A stretch of 33,205 nucleotides of DNA from an uncultured Bacilli bacterium (GTDB lineage: Bacteria; Bacillota_I; Bacilli_A; RF39; UBA660). The notes under the pieces were generated by a model that saw nothing but the letters and a program-made list of their open reading frames with translations, searched no databases and had not been told where the DNA came from. The position numbers were made by a program, and so were the translations under genes. Below are positions 23,859-30,833 of the stretch, piece after piece (the stretch's first letter is position 1; the number at the start of each line of letters is the position of its first letter). The stretch covers positions 1-33,205 of the forward strand of contig CALVUM010000038.1 of assembly GCA_944363605.1 (NCBI GenBank). The letters run 5' to 3'.

Positions 23859-24415
23859 CTAAGGTATAATATTTCCTTTATTTTTTTTGATTTTTAAAAT
23901 ATATTCATCTAACTCTATAGAACTTACTCGTTTAATAAAATCATCTATAAGTTTTTTTGAAAAAATATTATCTTGATATGGAATTGGCGAATAGTATTCC
24001 TGTAAATAATTTTGATAATCTTTCATAGTAATATGATATTTTTTTGATAAGTAACCATTAAAACATCCATAAGCAAAATATGCATCTCTCCGAAAATCAT
24101 CATCAGATACATTTAGTAAATATTCTTCTGAAAAGCACTCTAGAAAAAACAAATAATCGGTAATTAAATGAAGAAACCATCCTAATTCAAAATCATTTAA
24201 AATCTCATGTTCGTTTAAGAAAGAGAAAAGATTTACCTTCCCCCGAACATGACTCAAAATATCTTTTTTTGATGTAAATCAGTATAATGTGCTTTATCTT
24301 TATCTTGAGTCGCATCAGGATATAAAGTTCCTGACAAAAAATCTTCAACATTTTTAAGAGAATTTTTTTTAATATATTCTTTAGCAACAGCTAAATGTAT
24401 TGTAGATGAAGCCAT
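23859..24415 (-). CDS. Zinc-dependent phospholipase C-like protein, frame broken at a slippery site
   Basis: ATG at 24415 follows GGTGAG and opens MASSTIHLAVAKEYI, with GTLYPDA and KAHYTDLHQKK, until a TGA at 24256. The -1 frame continues DILSHVRGKVNLF, with FELGWFLHLITDYLF, to 23859. Joined, the roughly 185-residue product has the spaced His and Asp residues (IHL, PDA, HYTDLH, FLHLITD) expected of bacterial zinc phospholipase C-like proteins. The second part has no ribosome site of its own. The break lies exactly at A AAA AAG, so it may be a programmed -1 frameshift or a lost base in an A run. Without the shift only about 53 residues are made. Confidence 0.6.
24205..24269 (-). other. Candidate -1 programmed ribosomal frameshift element
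   Basis: On the minus strand the heptamer A AAA AAG (24269-24263) is in register with the upstream frame (CAA AAA AAG). The zero-frame TGA follows six bases later. After 10 bases a perfect 9-bp stem begins: TCATGTTCG (24252-24244) pairs with CGAACATGA (24213-24205) across a 30-base loop. Slippery heptamer, spacer and stem is the classical -1 frameshift layout, as in dnaX and IS3 elements. Confidence 0.5.
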
Positions 24416-24553
24416 ATTTCTCACCGAAGATATCATATCATAAATAACAAAAAAAATTAAATTTTTCCTCAAAAATCATTTCTATAAACTTTCTTAAAAA
24501 TTTGCATTTTTTTTTGATAATACTACTTTGTTCATTCTTATTTTTTACATAGT

Positions 24554-25843
24554 TTATTTACTTTTTCGAAGCAATTGATTATTTTTCTTCAAATCTCTCA
24601 ACATTTCACGACCAAAATAATTTACAAAAATAGGATGAATATCTAATTCTGCATCAAAAAGAATTGTCTCAATAACTTCTTCCATTTCAAAACAAGAAGT
24701 TTTAGAAATAGGAACCACTTCATAAAGTTTATAATATTTATCTCTATTCATCACAATATTATGATTAAAATCAATAACAACATTTTTTTCATCAATTTCA
24801 ACCCAAGAATGATAAAAAGAATCCATTTCATTTTCTTTAAATTTTCCACCAACTATATAAGCACTTTGTTTATCTTTATCTGAAAGTGATCTTGCTATTA
24901 TATTTGAGTTTTGATGGCATTTGCCATATCTTAATTTTGACAACAATTCTTTTTTTACCGCTTCATCATCCGTCATATTTGATAATAAATCAAATGTAAA
25001 ATAACCAAACTTTTTGTCATTAAGTTCATATATACCTTTGCTACTATTATAGGATATGTGTTTTGTACGTTTAGATGGTTCTTCTGTAAAACTATCTACT
25101 TCTCTAATTAATTTATCGTATTTTCTATGATACAAATCATCAGTTTGAAAAAAAAGGCAATCACAATCATTTCCAAATATTATATAATTATGTCTATTAA
25201 TTCCATTTATGTCATATTTTTCAGTTAAAAATTTAAAGTGCTCTTTTCTTGAAAGATCTTTAAATATTTCATTTGAAAAAAGCAAATATTCATACAAATT
25301 TTCATTCCAATCAAGTTCACAAAGAATTTGATAAATTCTATATAAATCATATTTATCTAAAATATTTAATTCTTTAAACATAAAAAGTTCATAATAGTCA
25401 TCTTTATTCATTACAATATTTCTAGCATAATCAAGAATTTTTTCTACTCCATTTTCTTGATATATAATCAAAGTACTTAATTTTTCCATTAAAGAATTTC
25501 CTATAACAACTCTAGGATTAACTAAATCCATAGAACAAGCTAGTTTTAACGTTCTTAATAATACTTTTTCCATTCTTTTTGAACATTTTAAATTTTTTTT
25601 ATCACTAACCTGTAAATCTAAATTTGAAAACAAAGAAAATACAGTATTTTTATTTTGATAGGTAAAATTATATTGAAATGGTACATCACTTTTGGTAATT
25701 TTTGCATTAGGAAAATAACATATTATATTTTGAATATAGGACGAATAGGTTGTAAACATAATTAATTTATATAATTCTTTTGGGATTTCTCCAATATCTT
25801 GGCTATTTTTAACAAATGTAACAATATTATTAAAATTTTGCAT
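24554..25843 (-). CDS. Uncharacterised protein with C-terminal Cys-His-Asp (transglutaminase/papain-like) site
   Basis: About 429 residues, cytoplasmic by composition, with no family I recognise. The first 290 residues are helical, with a repeated 'MNKDDYYELF'/'MNRDKYYKLYE' pattern. The C-terminal part has Cys309 (GKCHQNSNII), His345 (FYHSWVEIDE) and Asp358 (VVIDFNHN), the order and spacing of a transglutaminase-like or papain-fold triad, with HSWVEI and VIDFN as the typical strand motifs. A peptidase, deamidase or acyltransferase activity is plausible. ATG at 25843 follows GGGGG with 7-base spacing. It is transcribed alone. Confidence 0.55.
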   Translation of the reverse strand: MQNFNNIVTFVKNSQDIGEIPKELYKLIMFTTYSSYIQNIICYFPNAKITKSDVPFQYNFTYQNKNTVFSLFSNLDLQVSDKKNLKCSKRMEKVLLRTLKLACSMDLVNPRVVIGNSLMEKLSTLIIYQENGVEKILDYARNIVMNKDDYYELFMFKELNILDKYDLYRIYQILCELDWNENLYEYLLFSNEIFKDLSRKEHFKFLTEKYDINGINRHNYIIFGNDCDCLFFQTDDLYHRKYDKLIREVDSFTEEPSKRTKHISYNSSKGIYELNDKKFGYFTFDLLSNMTDDEAVKKELLSKLRYGKCHQNSNIIARSLSDKDKQSAYIVGGKFKENEMDSFYHSWVEIDEKNVVIDFNHNIVMNRDKYYKLYEVVPISKTSCFEMEEVIETILFDAELDIHPIFVNYFGREMLRDLKKNNQLLRKSK

Positions 25844-26001
25844 AGTCATTCCCCCATCGTTTAAATTGTTAATTATAATAACACAAAAAAAGTCAAAAGG
25901 AAACACAAATCAAAAATTTTCTAACCTAATTAAAATTTAATTATTTAATAATGAAAAAAATCAACTTAATATTATGGTATAATTTTATATAGGTGAGTCA
26001 T

Positions 26002-26844
26002 ATGTCTAAAATTTTAAATAGGCTAATAATCCTTTTATTATTTACTCAATGTATCTTAATAATATTACTTCAATACACTTCTCCTATTTGTATAGAGACC
26101 CCTAATTTATATAAAACTTCTGTTTGGAACGATTCATTAATTAGCCATGCCTTAGGACAAATTAATGAAGATACCTATACAAACTCAAAAGAAGCATTTT
26201 TAAACTCTTATAATAATGGATTAAGAACTTTTGAAGTAGATTTCCAACTCACAAGTGATCAAAAAGTTGTTTTATCCTATTATTGGGAAAAAAATTTTAA
26301 TAATAAAATTCCTACCGAAGAAGAATTTTTAAACGCAAAAATCAAAGGTAAATACACTCCTCTTTCATTTAAAGATTTATTACATATCGTAAACGATTAT
26401 CCAGACATTTGGATTATTACCGATTCAAAATACATAGACAAAGAAAACATTTCTACTGAATTTGTAGAAATGAAAAATACAGCAATTCAAGAAAATTTAC
26501 TCAAAGTATTCGATAAATTTATTATCCAAATTTATAACGAGGAAATGCTTTCTATAATAAAAAGTATCTATCCTTTTGAAAATATCATTTTTACTTTATA
26601 CACAAGATGGAATGGAGATTTACAAGAATTTGAAGAAATTTGTAAATGGAGCAAGGAAAACGAAATAAAATATATTACGATGTGGAATTTTCTTTTCAAC
26701 CAAGAAATTTACAATATTGCAAACAAATACGATATACATATTTTAGTACATACGGAAAATGATATAACAAATGCCAAAAATTTATTGAAACAAGGCGTTA
26801 AAGGAATATATACAGATTTGATTAATTATAAAGATTTAAATTAA
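26002..26844 (+). CDS. GDPD/PI-PLC superfamily protein, probably catalytically altered
   Basis: About 280 residues with an N-terminal membrane anchor (LIILLLFTQCILIILL), then a TIM-barrel resembling the glycerophosphodiester phosphodiesterase group that begins 'HAxG...YTNS'. Seen here are ISHALGQINEDTYTNSKEAF, FEVDFQLTSDQKVVLSYYW, and the C-terminal KGIYTDLINY. The metal-binding E-x-D is kept, but the second catalytic His-Asp, usually 'HDW' after this strand, reads Tyr-Tyr-Trp, so activity may be lost or changed. ATG at 26002 follows AGGTGAG. It is divergent from the Cys-His-Asp protein gene and shares its intergenic region. Confidence 0.65.
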   Translation: MSKILNRLIILLLFTQCILIILLQYTSPICIETPNLYKTSVWNDSLISHALGQINEDTYTNSKEAFLNSYNNGLRTFEVDFQLTSDQKVVLSYYWEKNFNNKIPTEEEFLNAKIKGKYTPLSFKDLLHIVNDYPDIWIITDSKYIDKENISTEFVEMKNTAIQENLLKVFDKFIIQIYNEEMLSIIKSIYPFENIIFTLYTRWNGDLQEFEEICKWSKENEIKYITMWNFLFNQEIYNIANKYDIHILVHTENDITNAKNLLKQGVKGIYTDLINYKDLN

Positions 26845-26959
26845 ATTTATCATTTTGAATAGCATTTAATTGTTTTTTAATTACCTTTTCTTTTTTAATC
26901 CGATTTCTTTATCAAAAAGCTTAAATTCTACAATTGCATTTTTTATTTCTTATAGTTTT

Positions 26960-27478
26960 TTAATTAAAATCTACTTCTTCATCATCTACAATGCCTTGTT
27001 CAATGAAGCTTATAATTTTTTTTACTTCATTAATTGCTAAACTTCTCCATTCGTTATTATTCTTTATTTTATCAAACGAAATAATTGAATTTTCAGGATA
27101 TTCATAAATCATGTCAAAATTATTTTCTTTTAATTGTTTTTTTAATTCCATACCAATTCTTCTTAAATGAGCTTGATTGGACACTAAAACTATTTTCTTA
27201 TTATCTATTAGATTGATATCTCTTAATATTTGTATAGAGTTAATAACATTTTCTTCGGTAGCAGTTGATTTATCATCAACTAAAATTTTATTTTCAACTA
27301 CTCCAAAATTTAATAGAACCTTTTTCATATATTCAGATTCATTAAAATCCCCATTAACACCAACACCACCAGTTAATAAAATCGTATTGATTTTCTTGCT
27401 ACTTAAAATTTTCGTTGCACACTCAAGTCTTTCGTCTAATAATAGTTTTAAATGACAACCAAATATTATAAGGCAATC
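26960..27478 (-). pseudogene. DUF218 (YdcF/SanA-like) protein without a usable start codon
   Basis: The frame reads ADCLIIFGCHLKLLLDERLE, then TILLTGGVGVNGDFNESEY and IVLVSNQAHLRRIG, the DUF218 core (dAIIVLGc, TGG, vSs..H..R). The domain begins immediately after an in-frame TAA at 27493-27491, and no ATG, GTG or TTG lies between that stop and the domain. The first ATG, at 27328, would delete the nucleotide-binding-like N-terminus. So either the gene has lost its 5' end or translation begins at a rare codon such as ATA. Such proteins are associated with envelope functions. Confidence 0.6.
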
Positions 27479-27500
27479 AGCCTCTATAAATTATCGTTTT

Positions 27501-27529
27501 TTGATGTTAAATAAAACTTTTTCTATTAT
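27501..27529 (+). promoter_or_regulatory. Promoter of the small lipoprotein gene
   Basis: TTGATG (27501-27506), 17-base spacer, TATTAT (27524-27529), about 53 bases upstream of the lipoprotein start, which has AAAGAAGGA as ribosome site. Confidence 0.5.
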
Positions 27530-27582
27530 ATAATATAGAAAAATTAGAAAAGAAATATTGTGATTATAGAAAGAAGGAATTT

Positions 27583-28074
27583 ATGAAAACTATCAAAAGA
27601 ATATCTTTACTTCTATTGATCTCTGTATTTGCTTTTACACTTACGGGATGTGGAACAACAGAAGAAAAACAAAAAGATGTAGTTGCTACTAAAACTTGTA
27701 CGAAACAAATGGATGGATATGTAAATACTTATAAGTGGACAGCAACTAATGATAATATCACAAATGTTGAATTAACTATTGTATATGATAACTCGCTATT
27801 TGGTGTAGAAAGCCTATCATCATTAACAGATGAGCAAAAAGAACAAATTAAAAATAATATGCTTACAAATTTGGGATTAGCAGATATAGATCATACTGGA
27901 CTTGATATAAATATTGATATTCAGGATCAAATGACTATTAATCTTAAAGCAGACCTAGACATAGCAGATACATCCGTATTAAAAAGGGTCGGCATGGATT
28001 ATAAAAGTGAAACAAATAGAAGTTTTACAACAGCTATTTCGGCTAGTGAAAACGATGGATATACTTGTAATTAA
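27583..28074 (+). CDS. Small lipoprotein (DUF1307/YehR-like)
   Basis: 163 residues with a lipoprotein signal: a hydrophobic stretch, then FTLTGC, with Cys near residue 23 as the acylation site. The mature part is a compact beta-rich domain with TKTCTKQMDGYVNTYKWTAT and a C-terminal Cys (GYTCN), as in DUF1307/YehR-type lipoproteins that I recall from Bacillota. It is anchored on the outer face of the membrane; function unknown. The gene has its own promoter and an imperfect terminator. Divergent from the start-less DUF218 gene. Confidence 0.7.
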   Translation: MKTIKRISLLLLISVFAFTLTGCGTTEEKQKDVVATKTCTKQMDGYVNTYKWTATNDNITNVELTIVYDNSLFGVESLSSLTDEQKEQIKNNMLTNLGLADIDHTGLDINIDIQDQMTINLKADLDIADTSVLKRVGMDYKSETNRSFTTAISASENDGYTCN

Positions 28075-28081
28075 TATTTAA

Positions 28082-28117
28082 CAAAGGATTATCAATTAAT
28101 TTTGATGGTCTTTTTTT
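28082..28117 (+). terminator. Imperfect terminator after the lipoprotein gene
   Basis: AAGGATTATCAA, a short loop, TTGATGGTCTT and seven T residues. The stem contains a mismatch/bulge. Between here and 28326 I see only AT-rich DNA with a GGAGGTGATG and a 20-codon open frame, not a convincing gene. Confidence 0.5.
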
Positions 28118-28325
28118 ATGCCCTATTTTAAAGGAGGTGATGCAATTTATTATTAATTTTAAATATTTAGTAAATAATTTTTAGAAAAGATTTGATTTTA
28201 TGGAAAAAGAAAAAGGTATTACTGTATTTGTATCAAGTAGTTATAAAAATTACACACTTTAAACAACAGATTATTGTATAAAAATTAAATAGACAACTGC
28301 TAGTATAAGAGTTATTTTTTTGGGC

Positions 28326-28352
28326 AAAAAAAAATCTTGAGTTACAAGATTT
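28326..28352 (-). terminator. Terminator after tRNA-Arg(TCT)
   Basis: Minus-strand AAATCTTG (28352-28345), 5-base loop, CAAGATTT (28339-28332) and a run of T residues. It is 12 bases downstream of the tRNA 3' end. Confidence 0.85.
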
Positions 28353-28364
28353 AATTATTAAAAA

Positions 28365-28441
28365 TGGTGTCCTGGGCGAGATTCGAACTCACGACCGATC
28401 GCTTAGAAGGCGATTGCTCTATCCAGCTGAGCTACCAGGAC
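28365..28441 (-). tRNA. tRNA-Arg (anticodon TCT)
   Basis: A 77-base cloverleaf with encoded CCA. Acceptor GTCCTGG/CCAGGAC, D stem GCTC/GAGC, anticodon stem ATCGC/GCGAT with loop CTTCTAA (anticodon TCT, reads AGA), T stem GTGAG/CTCGC with loop TTCGAAT. AGA is the favoured Arg codon in such an AT-rich genome. Confidence 0.96.
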
Positions 28442-28490
28442 ATCTGAAGAAATTATAATACATTTTTATTATAATTTCAATCTGTAAAAA

Positions 28491-28700
28491 TTATTCATCT
28501 TCTTTTTGAATATGTAAAACATCTTCATTTTTATAATATCCACATTTTGCACATGCACGATGTGGTCTTAAATTTGCTCCACATTTTGGACAAGTACTAA
28601 TTGCTCCTACTTCTTTTTTTAAATGAGTACGACGCATTCTTTTCTTTGTCTTACTAGTTCTTCTAAATGGAACAGCAAATAATTGAAGGTTAAGTTTCAT
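28491..28700 (-). CDS. rpmF: Ribosomal protein L32 (bL32) with an unusual N-terminal extension
   Basis: 69 residues. The core AVPFRRTSKTKKRMRRTHLK and the zinc ribbon CPKC...CAKC (CPKCGANLRPHR, then ACAKCGYY) identify bL32. Normally the protein starts MAVP(K/F)RR. Here seven or eight residues, MKLNLQLF, precede AVPFRR. The extension resembles the N-terminal leader of Firmicute bL27 (LxLQFFA) that is removed by the protease Prp. ATG at 28700 has GGAG 8 bases upstream; no start codon exists at the usual position. It follows the DUF177 gene, as in most bacteria, and is probably co-transcribed. Confidence 0.93.
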   Translation of the reverse strand: MKLNLQLFAVPFRRTSKTKKRMRRTHLKKEVGAISTCPKCGANLRPHRACAKCGYYKNEDVLHIQKEDE

Positions 28701-28705
28701 CTTTT

Positions 28706-29194
28706 TCACTCCTTTTTCTTATCTAGAAGCTCCATAAGTGGAGCTAGCCTTGGATCGATTTCTTGATCATCCTCTTCGCCAACCACCCGCCATCCAGCAT
28801 TTTCTTTAGAATTTTCTAAAGAATCACAAACTGTATAGCTAATGGGGTTTTCCAGTACAATATTTTCCCATAAAATCGCCATAATATCAAGTGTATTTTG
28901 CGAATTTTCTAAAAATCTCCCACAGATTTCACTTTCTTCATTAATTTTTTCATTAAATTCAAACTGAAAAGGATAAGAAACCGGTTCCAAGTTTCTGGCA
29001 TCTTGCAAAAGAAAATTTCCAGAACAACTTAAATAAAGAATATCCTCTTGATCCATATTTTTAGAAATTTCAAAATTCACCTGAACATTTTGAACATCTA
29101 AAATGTTCATTTTCTCATAATAATTTTTTGGAATAGTTACCATTCCCTCATAATTTATGTTTCGGATAGGAACTTTCGTTAAATCTAAATTCAT
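28706..29194 (-). CDS. DUF177 (YceD/YlbN-like) protein
   Basis: About 162 residues. The C-terminal WRVVGEEDDQEIDPRLAPLM, followed by ELLDKKKE, is the signature of DUF177, with its DPR.A.L..L sequence. The N-terminal part is beta-rich. The family sits next to rpmF across bacteria and is linked to 23S rRNA or ribosome maturation. The start is set by the promoter: its -10 box (29215-29210) excludes earlier codons, leaving ATG at 29200 or 29194 only 3-9 bases from the expected transcription start. The message is therefore essentially leaderless, and no ribosome site is seen. Confidence 0.85.
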   Translation of the reverse strand: MNLDLTKVPIRNINYEGMVTIPKNYYEKMNILDVQNVQVNFEISKNMDQEDILYLSCSGNFLLQDARNLEPVSYPFQFEFNEKINEESEICGRFLENSQNTLDIMAILWENIVLENPISYTVCDSLENSKENAGWRVVGEEDDQEIDPRLAPLMELLDKKKE

Positions 29195-29209
29195 ATACAT
29201 CACAAATTG

Positions 29210-29238
29210 ATTATAGTACAAATTGCAGGATATTTCAA
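29210..29238 (-). promoter_or_regulatory. Promoter of DUF177-rpmF, overlapping a divergent promoter
   Basis: Minus-strand TTGAAA (29238-29233), 17-base spacer, TATAAT (29215-29210). The expected transcript start is near 29203, a few bases before the first ATG. Confidence 0.75.
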
Positions 29239-29251
29239 TCTATGTTATAGT
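29223..29251 (+). promoter_or_regulatory. Promoter of tmcAL, overlapping the rpmF promoter
   Basis: TTGCAG (29223-29228), 17-base spacer, TATAGT (29246-29251). Its -35 box lies inside the spacer of the opposite promoter, so the two polymerases would compete for the same DNA. Confidence 0.65.
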
Positions 29252-29267
29252 TTAGTTAGGTGGTTTT

Positions 29268-30398
29268 ATGCAAAAAATTGGAATTATTGCTGAATACAAT
29301 CCTTTCCACAATGGTCATATCTACCATATCCAAAAAATAAAAGAAATCTATCCAGATTCTTTGCTCATTTTAGTTTTAAACGGATATTTTTTAGAACGAG
29401 GAGAAATCAGTGTTTTATCCAAAGAAACAAAAACAAGACTTGCTTTAGAAAATAATATTGATATCGTTTTAGAACTTCCTGTCATTTATGGCACCCAGTC
29501 TGCTGACACATTTGCTGAAATGAGCATCAAAATTTTACAAAATTTTCAAATAGAAGAAATTATTTTTGGAAGCGAATCAGTAAATATCGAAAAAATAAAT
29601 GAAATTGCTAAAGAACAAGTAAAAGAAACATTTGCTTTAAAGATAGAAGACAAATCCCAAAACTATCCAAACCTACTTGCAAAAAACTTAAAAATTGAAA
29701 ATAGGATTCCTCCTAATGATTTACTAGCGATTAGCTACTGTAAAGCCATTTTTAAGAACAACTATTCAATTAAAGCTACTCCTATTTTAAGAACTAGTAC
29801 CTACCACAACACTACTTCAAAAGAGCCAATAATCAGTGCATCAAATATAAGACATAAAAGAAAAATAGGAGAAAATATTAATAAGTATTTACCAAATAAT
29901 GTCGAAAATCTTTGGCAAGAAGTCGACATTCAAAAGCTTTTTGAATTTTTAAAATATCGAATTTTAACGGACAATAATTTAGACTCTTACATAGATGTTA
30001 CAGAAGGTCTAGATTTTAAAATGAAAAAGGAAATCAAAAACGTTAAGACATATGAAGAATTAGTTGAGTCTTTAAAAAGCAAAAGATATACTTACAATCG
30101 CCTAAATCGAATGCTGATTCATGTTCTTCTAGGTCATCAAAAAAAGATAGCGAAAATTCCTCTTTCCTATATAAAAATTTTAGGATTTTCTAAAAAAGGG
30201 CAAAGCTATTTAAACAAAATTAGAAAAAACATTCATCTTCCTTTAAGTCCAGTTAAAGAATCAGTACAATATGAAGAAGAAATAAAAGCTTCTTTACTTT
30301 ACGATATGCTTACCCATTCACAAAATAGTCTTTTTGATATTCAAAATAAACCAATCATTTATACTTTAGAGATTTCTAAAGAATCTAACCAAAAATAA
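29268..30398 (+). CDS. tmcAL: tRNA(Met) cytidine acetate ligase TmcAL (YlbM)
   Basis: 376 residues. Residues 1-17 (MQKIGIIAEYNPFHNGH) contain the nucleotidyltransferase motif HxGH (HNGH), and ASNIRHKRK is the second ATP-binding element (ISxxxxR type). The C-terminal helical domain is normal in length. TmcAL acetylates the wobble cytidine (ac4C34) of elongator tRNA-Met using acetate and ATP. AGGTGG precedes the ATG. The ylbM-ylbN(DUF177)-rpmF neighbourhood is conserved with Bacillus, though here ylbM is divergent. Its last 40 bases overlap sirA on the other strand. Confidence 0.9.
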   Translation: MQKIGIIAEYNPFHNGHIYHIQKIKEIYPDSLLILVLNGYFLERGEISVLSKETKTRLALENNIDIVLELPVIYGTQSADTFAEMSIKILQNFQIEEIIFGSESVNIEKINEIAKEQVKETFALKIEDKSQNYPNLLAKNLKIENRIPPNDLLAISYCKAIFKNNYSIKATPILRTSTYHNTTSKEPIISASNIRHKRKIGENINKYLPNNVENLWQEVDIQKLFEFLKYRILTDNNLDSYIDVTEGLDFKMKKEIKNVKTYEELVESLKSKRYTYNRLNRMLIHVLLGHQKKIAKIPLSYIKILGFSKKGQSYLNKIRKNIHLPLSPVKESVQYEEEIKASLLYDMLTHSQNSLFDIQNKPIIYTLEISKESNQK

Positions 30399-30784
30399 TC
30401 TTTTTCAGTAAAATCGCAAAGAAAAAAATTAGAATTCTTTCTTAATTCATCTAAAAATCTTGGTTTAATCATATTTGTTTCTAATTTTATATACGTTTTA
30501 TTTAATGTTAAGGTTGTGTTTTCTTTTCGATAAACATCATGCATGCTATGAACATTTCGATATTTCATGTAAAAATAATTTTCTTTATATTTTTTAAATA
30601 ATAAAACATCGAATTCTTTTATCGATATAGGTTCAATGATTTGTTTTAAAAACATATAACCGAGTTTAATATCATCAGGTTCTCGATAATAAATTGTTTC
30701 TAATGTATGAAAAAGTATATAGGGATTTTCTTTCGTAATTTTTTCTAAATCCTTTTTTATTTGAAAAATATAAAAAACGCGCAT
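30359..30784 (-). CDS. sirA: SirA-like sporulation inhibitor of DNA replication
   Basis: 141 residues. By eye the order of motifs follows Bacillus SirA: N-terminal YIFQIKKDLEKI strand-helix, a middle KQIIEPISIKEFDVLLFKKY helix, the strand pair NTTLTLNKTYIKLET, and a C-terminal FLDELRKNSNFFLCDF block ending DYFWLDS. SirA binds DnaA domain I and blocks re-initiation when cells commit to sporulation, which fits the other spore genes here. ATG at 30784 follows GGGTGAT. The ribosome site and start lie inside nested inverted repeats. It is convergent with tmcAL and overlaps it by 40 bases. Sequence identity appears low. Confidence 0.7.
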   Translation of the reverse strand: MRVFYIFQIKKDLEKITKENPYILFHTLETIYYREPDDIKLGYMFLKQIIEPISIKEFDVLLFKKYKENYFYMKYRNVHSMHDVYRKENTTLTLNKTYIKLETNMIKPRFLDELRKNSNFFLCDFTEKDYFWLDSLEISKV

Positions 30785-30827
30785 TCTATCACCCATTTCA
30801 GGGTAACAAAAAAGATACGCGTTTTTT
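30772..30827 (-). repeat. Nested inverted repeats around the sirA ribosome site and start
   Basis: Outer arms AAAAAACGCG (30772-30781) and CGCGTTTTTT (30818-30827) are perfect 10-bp complements. One is the sirA codons just after ATG, the other lies right after the transketolase stop. Inner arms ATCACCC (30788-30794) and GGGTAAC (30801-30807) pair with wobble on the minus-strand RNA and cover the GGGTGAT ribosome site. A read-through transcript would fold so as to hide the sirA start. Confidence 0.55.
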
Positions 30828-30833
30828 GTCGAA

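Noticed and set aside
26845..26959. About 40 open codons on the minus strand between the GDPD-like and DUF218 genes
   Set aside because: No start codon, a stop shortly upstream, and the frame overlaps the end of the GDPD-like gene; not a supported gene.
28130..28150. GGAGGTGATG motif that looks like a ribosome site
   Set aside because: The ATG it serves is followed by a short frame with early stop; no gene is visible.
28200..28262. 20-codon frame (MEKEKGITVFVSSSY...) after the lipoprotein gene
   Set aside because: No ribosome site next to the ATG, no family match, and AT-rich DNA gives such frames by chance. It could be the stump of a lost gene.
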